DNA from: Brettanomyces bruxellensis | Lineage: Eukaryota > Ascomycota > Pichiomycetes > Pichiales > Pichiaceae | DNA: 64,000 nt | Direction: 5' to 3' | NCBI RefSeq assembly: GCF_011074885.1 | Contig: NC_054688.1 | Location: forward strand, 682,001 to 746,000 | Part shown: one piece after another, positions 32,005-41,962 of the stretch | How the letters are laid out: the number at the start of each line of letters is the position of its first letter | Numbering within the stretch: position 1 is the stretch's first letter | The notes under the pieces: generated by a model | Database searches by the model: none | What the model saw: the letters and a program-made list of their open reading frames with translations, nothing else | What the model was told of the DNA's origin: nothing | Translations under genes and position numbers: made by a program

Positions 32005-32306
32005 TTCATATAATACATGAAAGGTTCCGTCACATAATGATTGTGATATACTCTTGTAAAGGTTGTCGTTGTTTATATTGGATTCAGGTTTTAATAATTG
32101 AAAACAAACGTTTAAGAATGGAAAGGTTTGTTGAGTTGATGATCATGATGAAAGTATATTTAGCCTGTGCAATTATTGGGCTTAAGTTATCTAAGACAGT
32201 CTTGCAAACAAGCTTTATTGGTTCCTTATCGGCAGCTTTGATTTTTTTTTGCTTTGTTACTTCGTGTTTTATAATGTATATATCTACTATTTGTATTTGT
32301 CATTAG
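31890..32306 (+). CDS. Unidentified small ORF seeded by the dispersed repeat
   Basis: 138 codons from ATG 31890. The first ~38 residues lie in the repeat and share RDTTE.IN.F.PTI.YD and EKYKD with the frame at 9998-9786. The remainder has two hydrophobic stretches but no recognisable domain. It may be a relic of a mobile-element protein rather than a functional gene. Confidence 0.25.
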   Translation: MKFGIVMEIVLQYIVRDTTETINSFLPTIEYDGEKYKDFHIIHERFRHIMIVIYSCKGCRCLYWIQVLIIENKRLRMERFVELMIMMKVYLACAIIGLKLSKTVLQTSFIGSLSAALIFFCFVTSCFIMYISTICICH

Positions 32307-32424
32307 TTTGCTGTTCTTTTTGAACCAATGATTTATGCTATTCTATGTTGTTCTACGTTGATAATATGAGTAGTAGTTGAAGCTCAATCTGGCACAAAAT
32401 TCTGAGGGAGGGACAAAAAAATAT

Positions 32425-32489
32425 GCACTAATCGGGATGAATATGTATAGCATTAATTGGCATGTAAACGAGCTAGCACTAATCGGCAT
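32425..32489. repeat. Three 14-bp motifs spaced ~25 bp
   Basis: GCAYTAATYGGSAT occurs at 32425-32438, 32450-32463 and 32476-32489. Looser relatives are GCGTTAATCGGCGT at 6318-6331 and GCATTAATCCGC at 27209-27220. The spacing is close to the helical repeat times two and a half; it may be a protein-binding cluster upstream of UBA3 or a small tandem duplication. Confidence 0.5.
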
Positions 32490-32801
32490 ACTTACTTAGA
32501 TACAAAAAATGATTTGTATACTGTCTTTAAAAAAACATTTACGGAAGACAATAGGAACCATTTTTTGGTAATTATGTAAAGCCTTGAATTATTATTATTA
32601 TTTTATTTTATTTTTTTTTTTTTCATGCCTCCGAAGATTCCACAAGCTTTCTCGATAGCTCAGCACTTGCACTACTATGTATGTAGAAGGTACCTATTCC
32701 ACACATTGGTTGCATAAAAATCGGCAGCATTACTGCAAGGTGAGAAGTCAAAAGTGCACTGTGTTTGGATATTTGAAAAAAACACCATTTTGTGACAATC
32801 G

Positions 32802-34100
32802 ATGCCATTGGATAGAAATACAAGCTTATCAGTTGAGCCGCTTCTAAAATCAGGAGGGCCGTTTACAGATGCAGAATATACTTCCGAGTTTGGACACAAA
32901 GAGCTCAATGATGCGAAGATCCTTGTGATTGGAGCGGGAGGACTTGGATGTGAGATATTAAAAGATCTTGCACTCTCAGGATTTAAAGATATTGAGTGCA
33001 TAGACATGGATACAATTGAGTTGACAAATCTCAATCGACAGTTTTTATTTCGTGAGAAGGACGTTGGAAAGCCAAAGGCTGTAATTGCGACAAACTTTGT
33101 GCGGGGTGTGGTGCCTGGAATAAGAATTGCTGCTCATTATGCGAAAATCCAAGATTTCGACGCTGACTTCTATCGACAGTTCACTATGATAGTATGTGGA
33201 TTGGACAATATCGAAGCCAGGAGGTGGATAAACAAAACCGTGGTCGACATCGCTTTGCAACATGAGCAATATATACCTTTGGTGGATGGTGGTACTGAAG
33301 GGTTCCAGGGATCTGTCAAGCTTATAATACCTACAATTACCGCATGCTTTGAGTGTTATATGAAACTAGTGCCTAAGCAGACAACATATCCACTTTGCAC
33401 ATTGGCATCAACACCAAGACTTCCTGAACACTGTATAGAATGGGCCCACCAGCTAGAATGGCCTCGGCTATATCCAGATATCCCTTTTAATACTGATATT
33501 CCGGACCACATCACAAAGATGTTCGAGTTGTCATTAAAAAGAGCACATCAGTATGGAATTGAAGGTGTCACGAAAGCAAAAACACTTGGTGTGGTGAAAA
33601 ACATTATTCCTGCAATTGCATCAACCAATGCAATTGTTGCCGCTTCCTGCTGCAACGAAGCATTCAAATTTATCACGTCTTGCAACCCGAATATGACTGA
33701 CACCATGTATTATAACGGTGAGATTGGTGTTGTCTTGGCCAGTGATAAATACGATAGGTTGCCGGATTGTCCAGTGTGTGGAGGCAATGTCAAGGAAATA
33801 ACACTAGGAGCGGAAATGAAGAATATTGACGCCAAAACGTTTGCAACAAAGTACGTGAAAGCAAAATTCTCACTACTGCAACCTGATCTCTTTTTTGAGA
33901 CACACGACATCTACAATTTCAAGAATCTGAGCAGTGAGGAAAATACGCAAAACGGCAGTAAGCGGCTAATTGACATTGTCCCCTTTGAATTTAACGAGCA
34001 AACCGGAACAATGCACAGTACTGTTCTTATTCTGGTGATCGATAAGACGTTGAAAATACCACTGAAACTAAAAGTGAAAATTGAGGGTGGCAAGCCGTGA
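32802..34100 (+). CDS. UBA3: UBA3, catalytic subunit of the NEDD8/Rub1-activating E1
   Basis: 432 residues, closer to the animal length than to S. cerevisiae Uba3 (299). The adenylation fold starts with ILVIGAGGLGCEILKDLALSGF (nucleotide-binding GAGGLG, here quoted by its motif). It then has the NLNRQFLFR loop, zinc-ligand pairs (CFECY and CPVCGG) and the catalytic cysteine C199 in PLCTLASTPR. The C-terminal region is a UFD-like E2-binding domain. With Ula1/NAE1 it activates Rub1/NEDD8 for cullin modification. It ends 211 bp from the convergent TSA1 gene. Confidence 0.94.
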   Translation: MPLDRNTSLSVEPLLKSGGPFTDAEYTSEFGHKELNDAKILVIGAGGLGCEILKDLALSGFKDIECIDMDTIELTNLNRQFLFREKDVGKPKAVIATNFVRGVVPGIRIAAHYAKIQDFDADFYRQFTMIVCGLDNIEARRWINKTVVDIALQHEQYIPLVDGGTEGFQGSVKLIIPTITACFECYMKLVPKQTTYPLCTLASTPRLPEHCIEWAHQLEWPRLYPDIPFNTDIPDHITKMFELSLKRAHQYGIEGVTKAKTLGVVKNIIPAIASTNAIVAASCCNEAFKFITSCNPNMTDTMYYNGEIGVVLASDKYDRLPDCPVCGGNVKEITLGAEMKNIDAKTFATKYVKAKFSLLQPDLFFETHDIYNFKNLSSEENTQNGSKRLIDIVPFEFNEQTGTMHSTVLILVIDKTLKIPLKLKVKIEGGKP

Positions 34101-34311
34101 AATGAATCCACCGAACAGTAAGTAATGTTATCTTACCCACCGACAACCTTTGCTACAATCACATACTAAAGCAATATAAATATGTACAAAAACTTCAATT
34201 TAATCCCAATGCGAGTATTCAAGTACTATGTAAAGAGTAGAGAAAATACATTCAAACATAAACATGAAAAAGGAAAGAACGCAAAACAAGCGCAGCTAGC
34301 TAGATCCATCC

Positions 34312-34899
34312 TTATGGGTGCTTAGAGAAGTACTTCTTGGAACCATCGACCTCTGGGACAATGGTATCTGCACCTGGGTGCCAGTTGGCTGGGCAGACTT
34401 CACCGTACTTGTCGGTGAACTGGAAGGCCTCCAAGAGTCTCAAAGACTCGTCGACACTTCTTCCGACAGGCAAGTCGTTGATGGTGATCTGTCTCAAGTT
34501 ACCCTTAGGGTCAATCAAGAAGATTCCTCTGAAGTCAATTCCCTCCTCTGGGATCAAGACACCGTAGTCCTTAGAAAGAGAATGGTTTCTGTCAGCAATA
34601 AGTGGAATGTCCAAAGATCCCAAGCCACCGTCGGCTCTGCTAACATTAGTCCATGCCAACAAATCGTACTCAGAATCGGTGGATGCGAACAAAATCTTGC
34701 AGTTCTTCTCAGCAAACTTCTTGGCAGCCTGCGAGTAAGCAATGATCTCAGTTGGGCAGACAAATGTGAAAGCCATTGGGAAGAATCCGAGCAAAACCCA
34801 CTGTCCCTTGTAGTCAGAAAGGGAAACAGTCTTGAACTCACCGTTAACAACGGCAGTCTTGCTGAATGCTGGTGCTGGCTTTTCAATGGTTAAAGTCAT
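34312..34899 (-). CDS. TSA1: Cytosolic thioredoxin peroxidase TSA1 (typical 2-Cys peroxiredoxin)
   Basis: 195 residues. Peroxidatic Cys48 is in FTFVCPTE and resolving Cys169 in EVCPANW. The GGLG loop and the C-terminal YF motif (KKYF) that make eukaryotic 2-Cys peroxiredoxins sensitive to hyperoxidation are present. The enzyme reduces H2O2 using thioredoxin and can act as a chaperone. Very strong codon bias indicates high expression. The promoter lies in the 1.3 kb to the right. Confidence 0.97.
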   Translation of the reverse strand: MTLTIEKPAPAFSKTAVVNGEFKTVSLSDYKGQWVLLGFFPMAFTFVCPTEIIAYSQAAKKFAEKNCKILFASTDSEYDLLAWTNVSRADGGLGSLDIPLIADRNHSLSKDYGVLIPEEGIDFRGIFLIDPKGNLRQITINDLPVGRSVDESLRLLEAFQFTDKYGEVCPANWHPGADTIVPEVDGSKKYFSKHP

Positions 34900-36209
34900 T
34901 GTATATTATATGATAAGAATGTGTTTAATAAATTATAGACAAGAGAGCTGACTCAATTGGATGAAGAAAGAGTATAAATATGGAGGACTGGAAAGAACTT
35001 AAAGCCAATCGATAGAAGCAACCGAGTTGGGAATACGTCCCGATATTTATACCGATTACAATTATCCCAGTAGAAATTTCCCCTCCAAAGTTCAATCGAC
35101 ATTGGGGATGCAATAATTGGATTGAAGTTTACAGCGGTGCATCAGGGAGGGAGAAAAAAAAGAGGTATGCGGTAACTTTACCGGATAGTGCACTGTATTG
35201 TTATCGCTTATTGCGCTGCATTTTTTCCATCGTATTCGAGAAAAGCTGAATCCATAATATTATCACCCTTTTTGGAATACTGCGGCTAGCCCTTCTGATT
35301 TGATTACTATTGCAATCACCCTGGGATCTGGGCTAAATTTTTTGCGGGCATCGTACCAATTATTAATATCGAACCCATCAAATTTTATTTTATCGTTGGC
35401 TTATTATTTTCCTTTTCCTAATCGCAGAAGGCTTAGAGGACCCTTTACACCTGTTTAGAGACATTTAGAGCTTTAATTCCGGTGCTTGATAAAGAGGTTT
35501 TATTTCTGTTTAGCTTCTTGGTTTCAATCTAATTTGTAAGACAATTTAATTTCCTTTCACTAAATTTATTTTAAAATTTCCGCTTTGCAGTTACCTAATA
35601 CAGAGTAGCGGATGTTATATATCTCTCAAACTTTCTTAGTTATTTAACACACAAACAACGTCTACTGATTTATTTCATGTATGCCATCCCAAAATATAAG
35701 ACAATATATGTGGTGGAATTTCTATTTTATCTGTTTTTGCGATGCCGCTCTTATAGAATAACATTGTTTATTTCCCTAAATCATCATATACTTACGTCAG
35801 TTGAATCCAACTTAATACCAGCATTTTTTTAAAAAAAAGAAGCGCCCAGACATCCACTTTGTTTTAATAATTGAACGTTGCAACTTTTAGTGACCGAGCT
35901 GAATTTTTTTAATAATTGAAAAATTTGTGCAACCCATGCAACGTCGAAGAGTGATTAAAATTTATGCGAGGTTTCGAGAAACGTGCGCATCCGTACATCA
36001 AACAAGTGGAGTAAGATACCAGGACTGAGCAGTATTACGAAATATGATCTGTTTGCAGTCTACCCTAGAGCTTATCTTAATTCGGAAATACAATCTCACT
36101 ATATAAATACTCACAGTGATCATTTTTGCTTTACAAGCAGATGTAGAACATGTAATCGCATAGAAAAGAGTTAATTATCGCTTTTATTTTGCTGTATTTT
36201 CACGGAAAA
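34900..36209. other. TSA1 upstream region
   Basis: 1.31 kb between two minus-strand genes. An AP-1/Gcn4 core TGACTCA is at 34949-34955, about 50 bp before the TSA1 start. Otherwise AT-rich sequence without a supported gene; a 63-codon frame at 35983-36174 has an ATG-less or weak start and no similarity. Confidence 0.45.
34949..34955. promoter_or_regulatory. TGACTCA AP-1/Gcn4-type core near TSA1
   Basis: A palindromic bZIP core 50 bp upstream of the TSA1 ATG. Yap1 controls TSA1 in S. cerevisiae but prefers TTASTAA-type sites, so this could be a Gcn4 site, a Yap-type variant or chance; it may even lie in the 5' leader. Confidence 0.3.
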
Positions 36210-37691
36210 CTAGTCCTCGTCAGCATTGGGAGCAATTCTAGCATCATTTAAATGTCCTTGACCCTCTTGCAGGCCATTTTGTATAGTACTTCCAACATTA
36301 GCTTCCTTCTTTGTCATTTCTTCATCAAAAACACTGTATCCGACAGGAATTAGTGTAACCAGTAAAAGAATCACATCCTTAAGAACGTTTATTAGCAATA
36401 GAGACAACCAATTTAGAACTCGGGGACCGAACCCGCGGTCTTCTGCATGAATATCCAAGTCTCCATCTCGGCTAATACCTCTCTTCACAAGAATTCTTGC
36501 TATATGCTCGATACTCAAACGACCAGCAAAGTTAGAAGTCAATTTCACGAATTCAACAAGTTTCATCGTAGATGGCTGGACAATTCTAGGAAGATCACGA
36601 GTAACAATTTCCTCCAACCGATTGGCAATATCCTTGCTGGTTACGACCGTTGCGAGGACAAGTGGAATGATGGGGACTGAATCAAAGCCAAAAATAAACA
36701 AAAAGAACAAAAGAACGACGGTTCTTGAGCACACAGTGTAAAATAGCATAGCGACTCGCTCAACTGGGCTATCTGTTACCATTCTATTGACACTATGTAC
36801 AAGCAGAGAACCTGCAGCTCTAACTCTCTGTCTGAAGCTCAAATTTTGAATTGGGGCATTTGATTCATCTTTCGTATCTGCCCTTGGGGGATCCCTAATG
36901 ATTTCAACATTGTCCAAAGGTCCAATTTCTGAAAGTAATCTCTTTCCTGTATCCGACAAAAGAAGATATGGCGGATATTTCTTATCATGCCTGTCAACAA
37001 CAATGCAATGCATTGGACTTAAGTTCACCGCCACATCCTGCCCAAGACTATTTTCACCAGTGAAAATGTAACCGTCACCACTATATCCAGTCTTGATATC
37101 TCCATTTTCCGGATGATCCCTGTTGTTTCCATGTTCGAAATATTGCGATTCTTCGGTTGTAATTGGTTGGCTTGGGCTGTTATCCTCATCATAAACATTT
37201 GCAATGGAATTTTGTTCCGTGTGCCAACTACTCTCATCAATCTGCCGATAATTATAGTCTTCTGTTTGATAGCCGTCATTCTGGTTGTAGCCATTAGTTT
37301 CATTCTGATGACTAGTGTAATTATCATTATACTCATTCCCTGTATCATCATCCTTTAACGAAAAGCCGATACCTTTGAAAAATTCAGTACCCAATGCTTC
37401 TGGAGTAAACATATAGGCCGTCATACACGTCACTTCTGACGGAGGATACTTCTTAAAATCAATGATATTCTTAAGAGGAGTGGAATCCGGTGCAACGATC
37501 TTGACGCCATCAAATTCAATTCGTTCAATCATACCATGTCTTCTTGGAATAGCTCTTTTCACTTCCCCCCACGTTGATGAGGTGGTTAAATTATCTATAA
37601 ACGTTGTATCACTTATCTCTCTATCCAAATGGAAATCCATTAACGTTATGAATAATGTAATGGGCTGATCCGGGGTGATATCCGAAGACAT
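36210..37691 (-). CDS. Ubiquitin-like-domain membrane protein, possible USA1/HERP-like ERAD factor
   Basis: 493 residues. The N-terminal ~95 residues look like a ubiquitin-like fold (LFITLMDFHLDREIS..., ...EVKRAIPRRHG, ...IEFDGVKI). An Asn/Asp/Tyr-rich low-complexity linker covers ~115-210. Residues ~215-270 form a second small folded region. Two hydrophobic blocks follow (~325-352, VVLLFFLFIFGF and neighbours; ~430-455, LLLINVLKDVILLLVTLIPVGY), then a polar tail. A UBL domain followed by hairpin membrane segments is the architecture of Usa1/HERP of the HRD1 ERAD ligase and of Dsc3. The identity is inferred from architecture only. Confidence 0.45.
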   Translation of the reverse strand: MSSDITPDQPITLFITLMDFHLDREISDTTFIDNLTTSSTWGEVKRAIPRRHGMIERIEFDGVKIVAPDSTPLKNIIDFKKYPPSEVTCMTAYMFTPEALGTEFFKGIGFSLKDDDTGNEYNDNYTSHQNETNGYNQNDGYQTEDYNYRQIDESSWHTEQNSIANVYDEDNSPSQPITTEESQYFEHGNNRDHPENGDIKTGYSGDGYIFTGENSLGQDVAVNLSPMHCIVVDRHDKKYPPYLLLSDTGKRLLSEIGPLDNVEIIRDPPRADTKDESNAPIQNLSFRQRVRAAGSLLVHSVNRMVTDSPVERVAMLFYTVCSRTVVLLFFLFIFGFDSVPIIPLVLATVVTSKDIANRLEEIVTRDLPRIVQPSTMKLVEFVKLTSNFAGRLSIEHIARILVKRGISRDGDLDIHAEDRGFGPRVLNWLSLLLINVLKDVILLLVTLIPVGYSVFDEEMTKKEANVGSTIQNGLQEGQGHLNDARIAPNADED

Positions 37692-38181
37692 AGTGAAAAT
37701 ATACTTGACGATTTCTAAACAAGTTTCTTACAATTTCCAACAGACTCAAATTAACACGAGGAAGAATGTAAGTGTGACTTCAGATGAAGTGCCTGCAGTA
37801 CAAAAGTGGGGATGTTGGTACAGGATAAATTGTTGTAGAAGGAACTCCCAAGTTTGAAGCAAATGTAATGTTTGTGCCCTTGTGAGCTGTACATTACTCA
37901 GACAGGTTGCCATTTATCGACTCAGCACTAGGAAAAACTTCTGCGACGATCGACTTGCTGGTATTATTTTTATACTGCTCTCTTATTGTATCGATTGGAT
38001 TTTTGGAATTTTACTTGTCTTACAGATAATCCAAAACTTAAAATCGAATGTATGTACAATTTAATCGTAACACAGAGAGAACATCAAAATGCAGGAAACG
38101 CAGACAGAAATCGATGCATGGCTTCGTTTTCTCACAATTAATTTTCAAACTTTCCTTATAGTTACATAAGAGTTTTTTATT
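37692..38181. other. Intergenic region left of the retroelement relic
   Basis: 490 bp upstream of the UBL-protein gene (minus strand). Two 60-codon frames are not supported. No LTR end, primer-binding site or direct repeat flanking the relic was recognised. Confidence 0.4.
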
Positions 38182-39396
38182 ATGGATCCATCAGAAACTG
38201 ATTATGAGAAGAAACGTGATCAAGGCTTTATCTAGAGTTAATGAAGTGGTAACGACGATGGGGTTGATATTATTGGAAGTGAATTCCAGCATGAGATGAA
38301 TGACAAATACAAGTACTCTGATGTTTTTTCACTTGTTATATTCAAAAAAAAGTGGTTTGAGGCAATTGTTAATCATTATTTGATTACCGACAACTTGAAA
38401 GACGATATAAGGACCATCATGGACTCACTGTGATTGAAGGTTATGACGTTTGTGGAATCCAAAGACTGATTCAGGAGGCCATTGGTAATCAAGTGTTACT
38501 GCTAGATAAACTGTTTTTGGATACTTATGATTGTGTTATTAGAAGCATGAATCTTCTGTGACAGAAGGCAAGACACTATCCTTTATCAATGATTTATCTC
38601 AAGAAATATGTACCGAAGAACATAAGCAATTCTCCGTATGGAGTTATTAATTATTGGTCTAAAATTAATAGAAACTTGGGAAATGACACAAGTTTCAATT
38701 CTTAGGATAAATCCATTTTTGCCGCTTTTGCAGAAGTTAAAGGAAAGGAGTTCAGTGGAAAGCTTAGGGAGAAAATTTAAAATTTTGTTGAAGACAACGG
38801 GATGTTTCTGACAACCATCATTTGAATAAGGCTTGCATCAACATTTACCAGAAGGTTCTTCCCGAACTTGAATTCAACGTGGAGGCTGAAGGTGATGGTG
38901 CTGAAGTTAACTCGCTAGCCAAACCTTATTTTGGGAAGTTTAACAAGCGGCAGTATCATGGGAAGCATCAAGGTGACAAGAAGAAGCAGTTTAAGTGTTA
39001 TTTATGTCGCTCAACAGACTACAGAGTGGCAAAATGTTCGCGACTGAAAACGGCGTTGGAAGCATTTCAGGCTACTCAGTCTGCATATATAAATGTACTC
39101 ACTGATGACTTATGAGATGATGATTGTGAGGTTCCGGATCGACACGTTGCATTGTCAATGACAAACATTTGTTGGAGGAGATTTCTATGAGGATTGCGGT
39201 GGAGGATTCTGTTGGGAGGGCCAAGGCAACAATTTGGTAAAGTATTGACCTTAGGTATTTACACCACACTAATGTATTATATCTTCGATCCTATAACTAG
39301 AATCTAATTTTTTTTGGTGCGATTACTCAAGGAAGGCCACAATTTGGAATGCCACCATACATCAGATATACATCTTTTTGTTTAAATACAATTTAG
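38182..39396 (+). mobile_element. Decayed Ty1/copia-type retrotransposon fragment (gag to protease/integrase border)
   Basis: Starting at ATG 38182 (MDPSETDYEKK...), a gag-like reading can be followed through several frameshifts and stops. At 38822-39115 a frame carries a basic stretch and a zinc knuckle, CYLCRSTDYRVAKC, with Tyr in place of the usual His. At 39130-39180 the reading G-SGSTRCIVNDKHLL resembles the copia protease site (DSG[S/A]T..I.ND), the catalytic Asp being Gly. At 39199-39396 the same frame reads NVLYLRSYN-stop-NLIFFGAITQ, matching the NVLY.P.....NLISVG block between protease and integrase of copia elements. No reverse transcriptase or LTRs are visible. It is an inactive relic. 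Confidence 0.75.
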
Positions 39397-39971
39397 CAAA
39401 TAAAACTGTTGACTGTATACTATTGCTGGTGGAACAGTATTGCGTATTCGGATATACTACTTAAGTACCGTAGATGCCATCCGTACACCTCAATTTGTGT
39501 TTTATCCTTCCCCTTTTTTTTTTTTTACTATAATGTACTGCTAATATTTTTTTTAAGCCGTGTCCCATATAGCCAGCCAAAAAGTTCGTTTCTCGGAAGA
39601 AGAAAATTAATTTTCCCCCTCAACGAACCCCAATCTTTACAAGGCGCCCAATTAGCAGAGTGGTGTGTGCTGCAAGTGTTAATTTAAAATAACGTACCCA
39701 AAGACTCTAGTGGAGTGAAATTGGAAGGGAAAGACTCCAGACGTTCTAAAGATCATATTATAGAGTTAGCTTTGTTTGATTCTTGTTCACGCAGTCCAAC
39801 AATATTGAAAATACCCTGCCCTGTTATCGTTTATCTAAACTGAAGTACAGCTGACTACAGTTTGTTAGTTATCAGCCGGAAATTCAAGTACTGTGAATAA
39901 TTACAAAGTCTGGAAAAGTACAAAAAAGACTGAATATAGGTTTGATAGCCTCATATATATATATATTTAAG
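39397..39971. other. MSS51 upstream region with tRNA-like fragment
   Basis: 575 bp. A poly-T tract lies at about 39516-39528, a tRNA 5'-half-like sequence at about 39643-39690 (see findings) and a (TA)n run at 39953-39966 directly before MSS51. No gene supported. Confidence 0.45.
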
Positions 39972-41255
39972 ATGTTGACGACATTACCACTTCCAAGATT
40001 GGCTTCGCATAAGGTAGCTTTGTCGGGCACATATTCAGTTACCCAGAGACGGCACTTCGGTGAGTTTTTGAAGAGTGTTTTTTGTATAGATCCTGCTCCT
40101 TCACCAGATCAACCAACAATGGAAAACAGGTTTCATCCCTGGGACAAATCACCGTGTCCGGATTTGAGAATGCGTGCTGCCACTATAAAAGCAAAGGCTA
40201 AATGCCCAGTGACACATAAGGACATAAATTACACGTGTCCGTTATCTGGAATTCCAACACACCACTCCAAGGAAGCTTGGGAGCAGGACAAGGAGTATCA
40301 TCGAACTCAAAAATGGAAGATTTTGAAAAAGGTGAATGTTTACGAACATGATCTTCGGTCAGGAAGACCATTTCCCGAATTCGATTTTCCTGGTGAGCAG
40401 TCGGGTGATATGACAGTCAATTTCCAAAACTGGGATACATACCTCTACACACGCCACTTTTTCTCCATGAATACTGAATTTCAAATGGCAGTGGTGACCA
40501 AGATGCTTACATTCCCTGTTACAATTGCTTCAATTCTTAACCAATTCTCACCTTACTTTTTACAGCCAAAGGGTCCTCTTCATATGGAAGGACTCAAGTC
40601 GTTGGCTGCCTTAAGATACACACTCTATCCCGAGAATAGGGCATCTAGTATCAAGCAAAGACCAATCAGGATCTTTTTGCTCAATGCAAGATCTGAATCT
40701 CTTCTTCCTCCACATGTCTGGAAGGAGCTAAGTTATCTTTTTCCCGAAGTTGGATTCGAATTGCACTTTGTGGGACCCCAGTGTCTATTTGATAGGGAGA
40801 AGAAAAAGTTTATAGTGAAGGACACACCGGTTGTTAAGAGGTTGGATGATAGCATGTGCTTCTACTTCCATACTCAGGACTTCCACGTTCTTCATAAAGC
40901 TCAGGATTTCTTCCCTTATGACCCTTACCAGGACATATTCTTCTGCTTCCATCCAAGGTATGCATCCGAGGAATTGGAAGAGACATGGAAAAAAGCGTTA
41001 CCAGGCCTTTTGGAATCGAAATGTGCAGTGTTCTCAACTGGATACCACAAGCAGAATATTGATAGCGACTTTAATTGGGTCACAAAGAACTTTGGCAAGG
41101 ATCTAGACGTTTTGCTTGACAGAACCAAGAATGTCTATGGATCAACAAAGTGGGAACTCAATGATTTGAATCCTCAAGAGGTGTTTCAGTTTAATCAGTG
41201 GCTCTTTGGATTCAGAGGTAAGAGATATCACGCAGTGAATACAAATCAAAATTGA
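39972..41255 (+). CDS. MSS51: MSS51, mitochondrial COX1 mRNA translational activator
   Basis: 427 residues from ATG 39972; an upstream in-frame TTG would add ten codons. The N terminus is a mitochondrial presequence (LPLPRLASHKVALSG...QRRHFG). The diagnostic zinc-finger/heme-regulatory region is present: KCPVTHKDINYTCPLSGIP then THHSKEAWEQD (residues ~75-110), with two Cys-Pro motifs. Mss51 activates COX1 translation and binds newly made Cox1, linking synthesis to complex IV assembly; the CP motifs are reported heme-binding sites. Length close to S. cerevisiae Mss51 (436). Confidence 0.95.
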   Translation: MLTTLPLPRLASHKVALSGTYSVTQRRHFGEFLKSVFCIDPAPSPDQPTMENRFHPWDKSPCPDLRMRAATIKAKAKCPVTHKDINYTCPLSGIPTHHSKEAWEQDKEYHRTQKWKILKKVNVYEHDLRSGRPFPEFDFPGEQSGDMTVNFQNWDTYLYTRHFFSMNTEFQMAVVTKMLTFPVTIASILNQFSPYFLQPKGPLHMEGLKSLAALRYTLYPENRASSIKQRPIRIFLLNARSESLLPPHVWKELSYLFPEVGFELHFVGPQCLFDREKKKFIVKDTPVVKRLDDSMCFYFHTQDFHVLHKAQDFFPYDPYQDIFFCFHPRYASEELEETWKKALPGLLESKCAVFSTGYHKQNIDSDFNWVTKNFGKDLDVLLDRTKNVYGSTKWELNDLNPQEVFQFNQWLFGFRGKRYHAVNTNQN

Positions 41256-41962
41256 TTTGGACCACTCATGATTGCTTGATACTACATTTCAACGGCTTTT
41301 TTTTATCTATAAGCGTTGCCGTCTATTTTATGATTTACCTGTCCAACATTTAGAGACCAAACCAAACTTTTTAGGTTATCTTCTTGTACATATATATTGG
41401 AAATATTATGTGTTATTTTTACTATACTATATTATATAATAATCTTGGCTTTGAAGAACACTTTGAAGAGTTCCTTTAAATGTATTTCACATAAGATTTT
41501 TATTTTATGATCGATCGGGTGGTCCATAAATTTACACAAATAAATGTAACAAAAAATATCTGGTTATAATTATTGTAGAATTTAAAGAACTATGTTCCGG
41601 TGAAAAAGAATTCTTTTAGTGAAATTTATAATTGCAAGTTTTTACATCGCACGAAGGTTAAATTTATTCCATTTTAATAGGATTATTTAGGCAAGATAAC
41701 CAAGAGAATATAAGAAAGCCATTACTCAACCAGCAGGAAAAATCCTTGAATGAAACATTGCCTAATGTCGCAGTCAGATTTACAAATGAAATTTCATTCC
41801 AGTAAAAAAAAAAAAAAAAAATAAACAAGGCCCGGGCTAAAAAAAAATCAACAAAAAATCAACAAAAAATCAACATGTAAACATTGATCAAGTAAATAAA
41901 GGATTACTTCAATCTTGAAGTAATTCATTTCATTTGTAGTGGAAATCTGCAACATACAGGAA
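41256..41962. other. Intergenic region between MSS51 and the coiled-coil gene
   Basis: 707 bp of AT-rich sequence with an A17-18 tract (about 41803-41820) and three exact 11-bp tandem repeats AAAAAATCAAC at 41842-41874. No gene supported. Confidence 0.55.

Larger units (their letters stand above)
31542..32801. other. Intergenic region SPT3 / UBA3 with dispersed repeat
   Basis: 1.26 kb holding copy 2 of the dispersed repeat, a weak derived frame (31890-32306), a triplet of 14-bp motifs (32425-32489) and an ATT/T-rich tract (about 32589-32624). Confidence 0.6.

Noticed and set aside
34318..34893. 191-codon ORF opposite TSA1
   Set aside because: Shadow of a highly codon-biased gene on the other strand.
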